From contig CAADGI010000011.1 in the NCBI GenBank assembly GCA_900696495.1, positions 1 through 33,412 of the forward strand: a stretch of 33,412 nt of DNA, read 5' to 3'. The notes below the pieces were generated by a model, which made no database searches, had not been told where the DNA came from, and worked only from the letters and a program-made list of their open reading frames with translations. Both the position numbers and the translations under genes were made by a program. Positions 1-9,100 of this stretch are shown piece after piece. Each line of letters starts with the position of its first letter. Position 1 is the stretch's first letter. Source of the DNA: an uncultured Alphaproteobacteria bacterium (GTDB taxonomy: Bacteria; Pseudomonadota; Alphaproteobacteria; Micavibrionales; Micavibrionaceae).

Positions 1-36
1 GCTCCATTGCTTCCAGAAAATTGATTCAGAAAAATT

Positions 37-2508
37 TTAATAAAGCCCGCCGGTGCCGGTGGTGGCTTCCTCGCCGGAATTTGTGGCGGGCGGGCTGAAG
101 CTTTCGCCGCCTGGGAATGCACCGCTGCTTTCGCCAGATGAAGGCGCGACCGTCACACCGCCCTCGTCGATCATGACTGCGCTGTCGGTGGGCTCGTTGC
201 CCTGCACGAAAGCTTCCCAGATGACATCCGTATCGCCGGGCATCGCGCGCGCGCCGGTGTGGGCGTTGATGCGAATATTTTTAATGCCGGGCGGCGTGCG
301 GAACGGCATGGCGGGCACGTCTTTAAGAGCTTCCTCCATGAATTGCTTGAACACCGGCAACGCGACGGAGGAGCCGGTCTCGCGCTTGCCGAGCGAGCGC
401 GGATCGTCGAAGCCCATGAACACGCCGACGACGAGGTCGGGCGAGAAGCCGACGAACCATGTGTCTTTCGATTCATTCGTCGTCCCGGTCTTGCCGCCGA
501 GCGGACGGCCCAGGGCCTTCAGTTTCGCGGCGGTGCCGCGTTGCGCGACACCCTCGAGAATGGAAACCATCTGATAGGCCGTGCGCGGATCGGCGATCTG
601 CTCACGATCGTCAGGAACATCGGGCACGCCCTGCCCGTCCCAACGGATCAACTGTCCGCAGCCAACACAGGGGCGATTGTCGGACTGGAAAATCGTTTTG
701 CCGCGGCGGTCCTGAATGCGGTCGACGATGCTCGGCGTGATTTTTTTGCCGCCATTCACCAGCTCACCATAAGCTCCTGTCATTTTGAGCAGCGTGGTTT
801 CGCCAGCGCCCAGCGCATAAGACAGGCGCGGCAACATATCATCCATGATGCCGAAACGTTTCGCATATTCGGCGATCGTTTCCATGCCGACATGGTCAGC
901 GAGGCGGACGGTCATGAGGTTGCGGGACTTCTCGACGCCCTGGCGGATTGTCGTCGGCCCCAGAAAATCGTCGCTGTAATTCTGCGGGCTCCAGTAATGG
1001 CCCGGCCTGTCCTCGATCACAAAAGGCGCGTCGAGAACCAGCGTCGCAGGCGTGAAACCCTTATCGAGCGCGGCGAGATAAACGAACGGCTTGAACGAGG
1101 AGCCCGGCTGGCGCTTGGCTTGTGTCGCGCGGTTATACTCGCTGGTGCCGTAAGTCCAGCCGCCCTGCATGGCCAGAATGCGGCCCGTGTGCGGGTCCAT
1201 CGCGATAATCGCGCCCTGCAGCAACGGGATCTGACGCAGGATATATTCCTTTTTCTTATCTTTCATGGGCTCGACAAGAATGATGTCGCCTTTTTTAAGA
1301 ACCTGGTTAACGGCGGTGATTTCAGGGCCTTGCGCGTAACATTCATTCAGGCATTCACGCGCCCATTTCACGCCATCGAGATCGATCATACCCTTGGCGC
1401 CGCCGGAGAAGCCAAGCCTGGCTTCTTTCGCGCCGCTTTCGAGAACCAGCGCGATATCCCATTCGGGCAGGATCGCGTCGGGCACAGGAAAATTGGCGAC
1501 CTCGTTTTCCCAATCGACACCGACGGTGATGTTTTTCAGCGCTCCGCGATAACCATGACGCTTGTCATATTCCATCAACCCATCGCGCAGCGATTTTACG
1601 GCGATGTCCTGCAGGCGCGGGTCAATGGTCGTGCGCACGACCATGCCTTCCTGGTATAAGGAATCTTGCCCGTATTTCGCGCCGAGATCGCGGCGCACCT
1701 CTTCGGCGAAGTACGGCGCGTTCACGATACGCGATTCGTCACGCGGCACGGTTTCAAGCGGTGAAACCTGGGCAAGCTCGGCTTCGGCCCTGGTGATGAA
1801 ACCATCAGCCAGCATTCTATTGATAACCCAGTTGCGGCGATTGACGGCTTTTTCATGCTTGCGCACGGGATGATAATTGTTCGGCGCCTTAGGCAGCGCC
1901 GCGAGATATGCAACGTCGGCAATGGTGAGCTCATCCAGCGATTTGTTGAAATATTGCTGGGCTGCGGCGGCAACACCGTAAGCACGCGCACCGAGGAAAA
2001 TCTCGTTCAGGTAAATTTCAAGAATGCGATCCTTGCTCATCGTCTGCTCCATACGATAGGCGATGATGAGTTCGCGGATTTTGCGCGTATAAGTGCGGTC
2101 CTTGGTGAGCAGGAGATTTTTTGCGACCTGCTGCGTGATCGTCGAAGCGCCGCTCAGGCTTTCACCCTTGAAATTAAGATAGGCCGCGCGGGCGATGGCA
2201 AAAAGATCGAAACCCTCATGCTTGTAGAAATTCTGGTCCTCGGCGGCGATGAATGCGTTTTTGACGCGCGGCGGGATTTCCTCGATCGGGACGAAGACGC
2301 GGCGTTCCTGCGCGAACTCGGCCATCAGGCGTCCGTCGCCCGCATAGATGCGCGTGATAATCGGCGGCTTGTATTCCTTGAGCTGCGAATAATCGGGCAG
2401 ATCCTGGCCGTAATGATTGACAACCCAGGCAAAACCGAAAATCCCGGCGATCAACCCAAGAAAGCCGAGGGAAAACAATCCAAGAAAAGCATACCAGAGA
2501 TATTTCAT
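37..2508 (-). CDS. mrcA: Penicillin-binding protein 1A (class A PBP)
   Basis: Bifunctional peptidoglycan synthase, 823 residues, anchored in the inner membrane with its catalytic domains in the periplasm. An N-terminal membrane segment covers about residues 5-30. The GT51 glycosyltransferase domain follows, with catalytic E90 in the AAEDQNF motif and the STITQQ motif. An inserted OB-like region comes next, then the transpeptidase domain: SxxK nucleophile S470 in GSSFKP, an SRN motif, and KTGTT with K673. The C-terminal tail is Gly/Ser/Pro-rich and probably disordered. The gene starts 8 bases after the mlaF stop, so it is probably the third gene of an mlaE-mlaF-mrcA transcript. Length and motif order are normal for alphaproteobacterial PBP1A. 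The family assignment is secure; the operon is inferred from spacing. Confidence 0.96.
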   Translation of the reverse strand: MKYLWYAFLGLFSLGFLGLIAGIFGFAWVVNHYGQDLPDYSQLKEYKPPIITRIYAGDGRLMAEFAQERRVFVPIEEIPPRVKNAFIAAEDQNFYKHEGFDLFAIARAAYLNFKGESLSGASTITQQVAKNLLLTKDRTYTRKIRELIIAYRMEQTMSKDRILEIYLNEIFLGARAYGVAAAAQQYFNKSLDELTIADVAYLAALPKAPNNYHPVRKHEKAVNRRNWVINRMLADGFITRAEAELAQVSPLETVPRDESRIVNAPYFAEEVRRDLGAKYGQDSLYQEGMVVRTTIDPRLQDIAVKSLRDGLMEYDKRHGYRGALKNITVGVDWENEVANFPVPDAILPEWDIALVLESGAKEARLGFSGGAKGMIDLDGVKWARECLNECYAQGPEITAVNQVLKKGDIILVEPMKDKKKEYILRQIPLLQGAIIAMDPHTGRILAMQGGWTYGTSEYNRATQAKRQPGSSFKPFVYLAALDKGFTPATLVLDAPFVIEDRPGHYWSPQNYSDDFLGPTTIRQGVEKSRNLMTVRLADHVGMETIAEYAKRFGIMDDMLPRLSYALGAGETTLLKMTGAYGELVNGGKKITPSIVDRIQDRRGKTIFQSDNRPCVGCGQLIRWDGQGVPDVPDDREQIADPRTAYQMVSILEGVAQRGTAAKLKALGRPLGGKTGTTNESKDTWFVGFSPDLVVGVFMGFDDPRSLGKRETGSSVALPVFKQFMEEALKDVPAMPFRTPPGIKNIRINAHTGARAMPGDTDVIWEAFVQGNEPTDSAVMIDEGGVTVAPSSGESSGAFPGGESFSPPATNSGEEATTGTGGLY

Positions 2509-2516
2509 GGTTTTAT

Positions 2517-3296
2517 TCAGGCCACACGCCGCGTGATCGGTCCCGTGGCGCGTCCGTGTATGAACTGGTCGACATATTCGTTGCCGGAATTATCAAGATC
2601 CTTGACCGATCCGTGCCAGATAATCTTGCCCTGGTGGATCATCGCGACGTAATCGGCAATCTTGCGGGCCGAGGCCATATCATGCGTGATCGACAGCGCA
2701 GTCGCGCCGAGACCTTTTACCGAGCTGACGATCAGGTCGTTAATAACGTCGGCCATGATCGGATCGAGACCCGTGGTCGGCTCGTCAAAGAAAATTATCT
2801 CCGGGTTTTTAGCGATCGCGCGCGCGAGGCTGACGCGTTTTTGCATACCGCCGGAAAGTTCGGCCGGGTAGAGATTGCCGACTTCGGGTTTCAAGCCCAC
2901 CGCGACGATTTTCTCGATCGCCACTTCCCATGCTTTTTTGCGGTCAATGCCCTTGCCGTGAATAAGGCCGAATGCCACGTTTTCCCAGACTTTCATGGAA
3001 TCAAACAACGCCCCGCCCTGGAACAGCATGCCGAATTTTTCCATGAACGCGTCGCGTTCGCTGCCGCGCAGATGCGTCGTTTCCTCGCCATCGACCATGA
3101 CCGAACCTTCGTCGGGTTTCAAAAGGCCGAGCACGCATTTCAGCATCACGGATTTTCCCGTGCCGCTGGCGCCGATGATGACAAGCGATTTCCCTTGTTC
3201 GATGGACAGGTCGATGCCATCAAGAACGATTTTTTTGCCGAAATGTTTTTTGACGCCGGAAAGTTTCAGTTTCGACTGTTTCCCGTTGCTGTTCAT
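2517..3296 (-). CDS. mlaF: ABC transporter ATP-binding protein, MlaF type
   Basis: Cytoplasmic ATPase of an Mla-type phospholipid ABC transporter that maintains outer-membrane lipid asymmetry; 259 residues. Walker A is GASGTGKS (residues 42-49), the signature is LSGGMQKR (147-154), and Walker B is IIFFDEP (167-173) followed by TTGLDP. The switch histidine is in SITHDM. The TTGLDPI context and the adjacent MlaE-type permease separate it from generic ABC ATPases. Its start overlaps the mlaE stop by 4 bases (ATGA), which implies translational coupling. The MlaD and MlaC components are not in this window, so the name rests on the MlaE-MlaF pair. Confidence 0.93.
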   Translation of the reverse strand: MNSNGKQSKLKLSGVKKHFGKKIVLDGIDLSIEQGKSLVIIGASGTGKSVMLKCVLGLLKPDEGSVMVDGEETTHLRGSERDAFMEKFGMLFQGGALFDSMKVWENVAFGLIHGKGIDRKKAWEVAIEKIVAVGLKPEVGNLYPAELSGGMQKRVSLARAIAKNPEIIFFDEPTTGLDPIMADVINDLIVSSVKGLGATALSITHDMASARKIADYVAMIHQGKIIWHGSVKDLDNSGNEYVDQFIHGRATGPITRRVA

Positions 3297-4132
3297 GAGA
3301 AGAACACCTGGGTCAGGAGGTAGTTGAACAGCAGGATGACGATGGAAGCCGACACGACCGCGTTGGTCGTCGCCGCGCCGACGCCCTGCGCGCCGCGCTG
3401 GGAGTTGAAGCCGTTATAGCAACCGAGAATGGCGACGATAAAGCCGAACACAGCCGCCTTCACAAGGCCTGAAACGACATCCATCGTTTCAAGAATGTCC
3501 CATGTCTGCGAAAGATAGCTGCCTTCCGAAAAATCAAGGCGGTAGATGGCAATCACATAGCCGCCGTAAACACCGATAATATCGCCGACCAGCACCAAAA
3601 TAGGCAGCATCAGCGTGCCGGCAATCACGCGCGGCGCGATCAGGTATTTGAACGGATTGACGGAGAGCGTGGTCATGGCATCGATCTGCTCGGTCACGCG
3701 CATCGTGCCGATTTCGGCGGCGATGGCCGCACCGACGCGGCCCGCAACCATAAGGCCCGCGAGAACCGGTGCGAGCTCCCGCGTGACGGAGAGAACCACC
3801 ACCGCGGCAATCGCGCTCTCGGCATTGAAACGCGTGAAGCCCGTATAGCTTTGCAGCGCGAGCACCATGCCGGTGAACAGCGCCGTCATGCCGACGACAG
3901 GCAGAGAGTAATAACCGATATCGACAAGCTGGCGCCAGATCTGGCTGGGGAAATAAGGCGGCAGGAAACAATGCATTACCGACTTGCCGACGAAAATCGA
4001 GAGCTGACCGACGCGCTGCAGGAAAACGAGAATGGTGCGGCCCAGGGCCTGGCATATATCCGGCAGAAGATCGGTCAGGAATGACGCCGTATGGTGAACG
4101 TCAATCGCGATTTTTTCAGACTTTGCGGTCAT
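3293..4132 (-). CDS. mlaE: MlaE-family lipid ABC transporter permease
   Basis: Inner-membrane permease of the MlaE/YrbE family (DUF140), about 279 residues, partner of the MlaF ATPase encoded just downstream. Several hydrophobic helices are visible. The family-typical central stretch GRVGAAIAAEIGTMRVTEQIDA includes the conserved E-I-G-T-M-x-V-T-E-Q-I-D-A motif. The open frame extends upstream to 4249, but that extension has no family character and would make the protein unusually long. I therefore place the start at the ATG whose first base is 4132 (MTAKSEKIA), although its Shine-Dalgarno sequence is weak. The divergent dipeptidase gene begins about 100 bases away, so both promoters must share the 4133-4229 spacer. 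Confidence 0.92.
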   Translation of the reverse strand: MTAKSEKIAIDVHHTASFLTDLLPDICQALGRTILVFLQRVGQLSIFVGKSVMHCFLPPYFPSQIWRQLVDIGYYSLPVVGMTALFTGMVLALQSYTGFTRFNAESAIAAVVVLSVTRELAPVLAGLMVAGRVGAAIAAEIGTMRVTEQIDAMTTLSVNPFKYLIAPRVIAGTLMLPILVLVGDIIGVYGGYVIAIYRLDFSEGSYLSQTWDILETMDVVSGLVKAAVFGFIVAILGCYNGFNSQRGAQGVGAATTNAVVSASIVILLFNYLLTQVFFS

Positions 4133-4229
4133 CGGGCTTTGCTTTAGTGTTTGAGTGGCTTCCGGCCCGAAGATTAAAGGAAACAGGGCTTTCCGTCCAG
4201 AGTGAAACAGGCTGAAATAACTGAAAAAT

Positions 4230-4898
4230 ATGCGCAAAATTGACCCCAAATCCCTTGTTTCTATGGACCGGCTGGCGCCGGAAAACGCTTTCCGTGTTCA
4301 GCTAGCCTATGCCAGGGATGACAATCTTTTGTTCGGGGAACGTATATATAGACCGGATGCCCGGTTGTGGCTGCATGAGGAACTGGCCGAGGTCGTTGCC
4401 ATGGCCGCCAGCGCCTGTTTTGAAAATTACGATCTGCGGTTCGTTCTTTACGACGGCCTGCGCACCATCGACGCGCAGGAGGCCATGCTGCACACCGAAC
4501 GCGTGCGAAACAACCCCGAATGGCTGAGCGAAAATCTTCTCTCCCGCCCCGGCATGGGCGGCCATCCGCGCGGCATGGCGGTGGATATCGGCCTCGAGAA
4601 TGAAAAAAGCGAACTGGTGCCGATGGGAACGGATTTCGATTTCCTTGCGCTGGATTCATCGCCCGGGAAAAATCCCGCGCACCGCGATTACAAAAATCTT
4701 TCGCAGGAGGCGCGGAGAAACCGGGCGGCGTTGACAAGCTCGATGCTCGGCGCGGCCAAGAAGCTGAAAGTCCAGTTGCTTCCCCTGCCGCAGGAATGGT
4801 GGGATTTCCGATTGATGCCGGATTATTTCAACAGCTACGCGCCGCTGGCCGATGAAGATTTGCCGCCCGACATGCGCATGATGTCGTCGCCGACATAA
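4230..4898 (+). CDS. D-Ala-D-Ala dipeptidase-like protein (peptidase M15D, VanX-like) with altered zinc motif
   Basis: Homologue of zinc D-alanyl-D-alanine dipeptidases (VanX/DdpX, M15D), 222 residues, with no obvious signal peptide. Seen: YDGLRT, equivalent to the family YDxYRP arginine motif; GGHPRGMAVD, matching the HxxGxAxD zinc motif with H112 and D119; MGTDFDF; and EWWDF at E189-D192. In VanX the last motif is EWWH, where Glu is the catalytic base and His is the third zinc ligand. Here the His position is Asp192. An aspartate can bind zinc, so the enzyme may still work, may have shifted specificity, or may be inactive. It converges on alanine racemase, another D-Ala enzyme, and their coding ends overlap by 64 bases. 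The ribosome-binding site is weak. Confidence 0.85.
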   Translation: MRKIDPKSLVSMDRLAPENAFRVQLAYARDDNLLFGERIYRPDARLWLHEELAEVVAMAASACFENYDLRFVLYDGLRTIDAQEAMLHTERVRNNPEWLSENLLSRPGMGGHPRGMAVDIGLENEKSELVPMGTDFDFLALDSSPGKNPAHRDYKNLSQEARRNRAALTSSMLGAAKKLKVQLLPLPQEWWDFRLMPDYFNSYAPLADEDLPPDMRMMSSPT

Positions 4899-5977
4899 AC
4901 ACGCTCATAACGATGACCCAGGTCGGTCAAGACCTCGTACCCGATTGTTCCCGCGTCGTTCGCGAGATCGTCCGCGCTTTGATGTTCGCCGATAAGCTCC
5001 ATCATGTCGCCGGGTTTCGGCCTTTGTTTTTCAGGAACGCCGGATATATCGACGGTTGTCAAATCCATCGAGACGCGGCCGCGGACCGGGCAGCGCATGC
5101 CTTTCCAATATAACGCGCCTTTATTACTGAGAGAGCGGAAAATTCCGTCGGCGTATCCAGCCGCGACAGTGGCGAGCAGCGTGTCCTTTTCAGCATGCCA
5201 TGTCATGCCGTAACCTACGCCCGCCCCTTTATAAACCAGACGCAAACGCATGACAGGGAGATTGAGGCTGACGACGCGGCGCATGGGGTTTGGCGAGCCG
5301 GGCCTGGGATTAAGACCGTATAGCGCCATGCCCGGGCGCAAAAGATCGTAATGATATTTTTTATTCCTGAAAGTCCCAAACGAATTTGAAAGCGACTTTT
5401 CAGCGTCCGGAAAATGCCGCGTGATTTTTTCAAAAATTTCATGTTGTTCGTCATTAAGCGGGCTGTCTTCATCGGCGCAAGCGAAGTGACTGAGCACCCC
5501 GGCAATATTTATGCCTTCAAGCAAACTTTTATCCGCAATCAGTTTTTCGGTTTCGGCCTTGCCGAGACCGAGACGGTTCATGCGGATGTTGAAACTTAAA
5601 AACGCATCCAGTTTCCGGCCCAACTTCGCCGCCAGCTTCCGGTAATCCTCGATCTCCAGAAAACTTCCAAGCGCGGGGATGAGATTATGTTCGGCATAGG
5701 CTTCGGCGACGCTGCCATAAAAACCATTCAGAACGTAGATACGCGGTTCCTTAAGGGCGCCCCGCAACACAAGTCCTTCCTCGAAAGAAGAAACGAAAAA
5801 ATCCCCGCATCCCGCCGCGGCCAGAACCCTGCCGATTGCAACCGAACCCAGCCCGTAGCCGTTCGCCTTGACCACGGCGGCCACACGCGCGCCGGGTGCC
5901 GCCTGGGCCTTCAGCACGTTATAATTATGGACGACCGCAGCGAGGTCGATCGTCAGAATTCCCTTGTTTTTAAGCAT
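4835..5977 (-). CDS. alr: Alanine racemase
   Basis: PLP enzyme interconverting L- and D-alanine, the source of D-Ala for peptidoglycan; 380 residues, cytoplasmic. The PLP lysine is K37 in AVVKANGYGLG, and the catalytic tyrosine is Y256 in GVGYGMTW. The C-terminal LGHRYERVYVG block is where the family normally ends. About 15 further residues (Ser/Gly/Ala-rich) follow, and that tail is the part overlapping the dipeptidase-like gene on the other strand. In many alphaproteobacteria alr follows dnaB on the same strand. Here the two keep strand and order but are separated by a 5-kb gene on the opposite strand. Confidence 0.95.
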   Translation of the reverse strand: MLKNKGILTIDLAAVVHNYNVLKAQAAPGARVAAVVKANGYGLGSVAIGRVLAAAGCGDFFVSSFEEGLVLRGALKEPRIYVLNGFYGSVAEAYAEHNLIPALGSFLEIEDYRKLAAKLGRKLDAFLSFNIRMNRLGLGKAETEKLIADKSLLEGINIAGVLSHFACADEDSPLNDEQHEIFEKITRHFPDAEKSLSNSFGTFRNKKYHYDLLRPGMALYGLNPRPGSPNPMRRVVSLNLPVMRLRLVYKGAGVGYGMTWHAEKDTLLATVAAGYADGIFRSLSNKGALYWKGMRCPVRGRVSMDLTTVDISGVPEKQRPKPGDMMELIGEHQSADDLANDAGTIGYEVLTDLGHRYERVYVGDDIMRMSGGKSSSASGA

Positions 5978-6036
5978 TTTAACGATTTGTTAAGGAATAA
6001 TTTCTTGCGATATTTCCTCACATGATTTACCATGGG

Positions 6037-6066
6037 TTTAACTTTAAAAATATAAAAAAATAGAAT
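6037..6066 (+). promoter_or_regulatory. Candidate promoter of the giant gene
   Basis: TTTAAC at 6037-6042 and TAGAAT at 6061-6066, separated by 18 bases, lie in an A-rich stretch about 70 bases upstream of the giant gene. They resemble a sigma-70 -35/-10 pair. The region is AT-rich enough that chance matches are likely. Confidence 0.25.
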
Positions 6067-6134
6067 ACCGGTAATAGTTTTAGCAGCGTTGCATAAGAAA
6101 AAACGCGCTTGTTGAAGAAGATAAGGGTGTGATC

Positions 6135-9100
6135 ATGGCAGATAATCCTGCAGATCAAGAGACTATGGAGCGTTCCGCAAGATTTTTTGCGGAAGCCATT
6201 GATATTCATCGCGATCATCTCGGTTCGGAAGATGCGAAAATATATGAGAAGCTTCATGACGATCTCGACGCTGAGTTGTCCGAGGGCAGCGAACAGCTTC
6301 AGAAGCGGTTTCAATGGTTAGAGCGCGACCTGAGACTTTATTCCGATGCCGACCAAATTTCCGCTGAAGACAAGGAACGCCTTCTTCATTTCACGAAGCG
6401 TGTTATCGACGACGCCATGGAGCTTAGCGCGACTCGCGGTGAATATGCGGCGCTCGGCGTATTACTGAAGAAAGGCCCCAAAGACGGCGCGCTCGCTGCC
6501 GATAAAATCCTGAACGAAGGCGATCTTTTCGCAAATTTGGACATTCCGGAAAACCTGCGCGGATGGTTCGGAGAGAATATCCTCGCACAGGCTGTCACCA
6601 GAGATTTCAGCGACCGTAAAAAATACAATCAGGAAATGCTGGAGCAGGTTAACAGCAATATCCGCACCATCGAGCGCTGGAATCTTGCCGAAAGCGACGC
6701 GCATTTAAGCCGTTACGCTGCGAAAATCAAATTCTATCGGGACAACAAGAATGCTGACGCCGTTAAAGAAGCGGAAGATCGATATAACGACCTTGCCCGG
6801 AAACTTCAGCGCCAGACCCGGGAGCTCTTCAACGACCAAGTGATCAACGGCGCGCGCAGCCGCGGCGAATTGCAGATTTTATACAGGCTGGCCGACAAGC
6901 CGACAATCGGCAAACGACCTGTTGCGGAAATTGCCGAACCCGTGGTCGCGGAGCCTCAGATCGACTTACAGAGCAAGACCGCTCCGGTCGGGGATCCTCA
7001 GCCAGACACGAAACCCGCGGATACGCAGGCGAGCACTGCCGATTCGAATTTGACTCAAGAGACAGATGCGGCATCTACGAGCGGAAATGAAAGTCCTCAA
7101 ACCGGCACTCAAACCACTGAACACAAAACAGCGGCAGATACCGATGCGACGGCCGGATACGAAACGGCCCTGCAGACTCTTCACAAAAAAGGCCTGGCGC
7201 TTGACCCCGATTATGATGCCGAGGCGGCGGAGCCAGCGCTGAAATCATTCGTCGAATATTATCTTCCTTTCAAATCTGACGAAAAGATAGCGCCCGACGA
7301 CGCGGATAAATTGGACGCCCTCGGCCTTGCAGCCGAACTTTACCACAAAGCGAACGGCGATTTTGAAAAGATGACGTCGCCGGAATTGCTTGAGCTTGTT
7401 CTTTTTGCAAATCCTTCGCAGGGCACCGCTCCGCAAACTGCCGATACACCCGAAACCGGAACAGCCGCAGACGCAGCGGCCGATGAAACCGCCGCAGATA
7501 AACCTGACGGCAAACCGGAAACGCCGCTGGTAACGCCAGCCGATCTTGACGCATTTACCCGCATGGCGGGCAATCTGAATTACGACGCGCTCGTCAAGCA
7601 GATGAGCGAGCAGGCGCATGACGGGAAGCTGCCGGCCATGGACATACTTGGCTTGCTGGATGAAGAGCTCAACCCCGAGCAAGGCTATAATCATAAACTC
7701 GCCAAAGATCAGATGCGCGAGTTCATAATAGCAATCAAGGGGGACCCTGATCAGGAAATAAGCCTTGGAAACCACCAAGCAGTACAAAACCTGGCCAGAC
7801 TGGCGTTGGCCTACAAGCTGACAAACGGCGACATGACAAAAGTCGCCGCTCTTTATGGGCGCGGCAACGACAATGAAAACGACAATGAAATGGCAATCAT
7901 AGACGATTCTGTTTCCCGTTTTAAAACTGTTCTCGCCAAATATCACGAAGAAGAAACGCCGGAAACGGGGGCGGAAACGGCAGGCGTGGATAACAAAGAT
8001 AATCCTTCCCAGACCCAGGACAACTGGCTTGATACGGACAATGTCAACTGGGCATATGTGGCAGGCGGCGCAGGCTTAGCGGGGCTAGCGCTGAGAAAAT
8101 ACCTGAAATCGCGGACAGCAGCGCGCGTCGCGACGGTGACACCCGCGGCGGCGCAGCCAGCAGCCGGAGCTAATGCCAATGCTGCCGGCGAAAACCGGCC
8201 CGCAGGCGATGTTGACGCGGCGCAAACCGAAAGACCTGCCGAAGGGGTCGACACGCAACAAACAAGAGCCGCCGGAACGCAAGGAGAAGCGGAAACAGCC
8301 GCACACAATACCGCAGAGGGGAATAATGTTCATCGCGGACAGGCACAAGCTGCTGCAACGGTTGGAGATTCTGCCGAAATGGAGAATGCGCTGAGGCGGG
8401 AAAATCTCGAGCTTAAGCAAAACAATTTGAAGTATAAGGAGAAAGAACTCGACGACCTTAAGTTCGACCACAGACAGCTGAAAGAGGAATACGACAAGTC
8501 GCCTGAAAAAAATGCCAAGACAGAGAAACTCCTCCAATTTATGGAAGAAGGCATCGACAGTAAAGAAACAAATATTGAAGCAATAAGGCGCGAAATCTAT
8601 GAGACAGAAAGGGCGCTGGAGGGAAGACCCCGAACTGCTCAGATTGAAAGAACTGTCGAGCCTGCCCGAACCCAAGCTGAAAGAACTGTTGAGGCTGTTC
8701 AGGCAACCGAATCCGGGAGACCTGTGGCAGCGGCAGACAATACTCCTCCGTCTGCGCAAAGAACACCTGTCACACCACCGCGCGCTGGTTCACAAGCGCA
8801 GCCCGAATTGGTGCCCCATACCGTACTTGAAGCACCGGCTGAACAAAATGCGAGCAGACAAACCGAAACCGCCCGGCCGGTTATATCTCCTGATAGTGTG
8901 CAATCGAACGAAACCGCTAAAGGCAGTGACCCGCCGATATCTGATTCAGCAGGTGCAAAGCAGTCCGCAGATGGCACAATTCCTGATAAATCTACGGCGT
9001 CACAAACGACCGGAACCGATAATCGTGCATCTGCCGCCGAGACTCTGAACGTTTTGGACGACCGCGATATATCGCGCCCGGAACGGTTCGGACCGACAAT

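Noticed and set aside
1..7. Possible start codon (ATGGAGC on the minus strand) of a gene after mrcA
   Set aside because: Only 7 bases are available. A GGAA-like site precedes it, and prfB often follows mrcA in relatives, but nothing can be verified.
259..1659. 466-codon open frame on the plus strand opposite mrcA
   Set aside because: Antisense to a clear PBP1A; composition is Arg/His/Asp-rich as expected of a mirror frame in GC-rich DNA, with no recognisable domain.
4133..4249. Upstream extension of mlaE (39 extra residues)
   Set aside because: The family does not have this extension, and the extra bases are needed for the divergent promoter and overlap the dipeptidase start.
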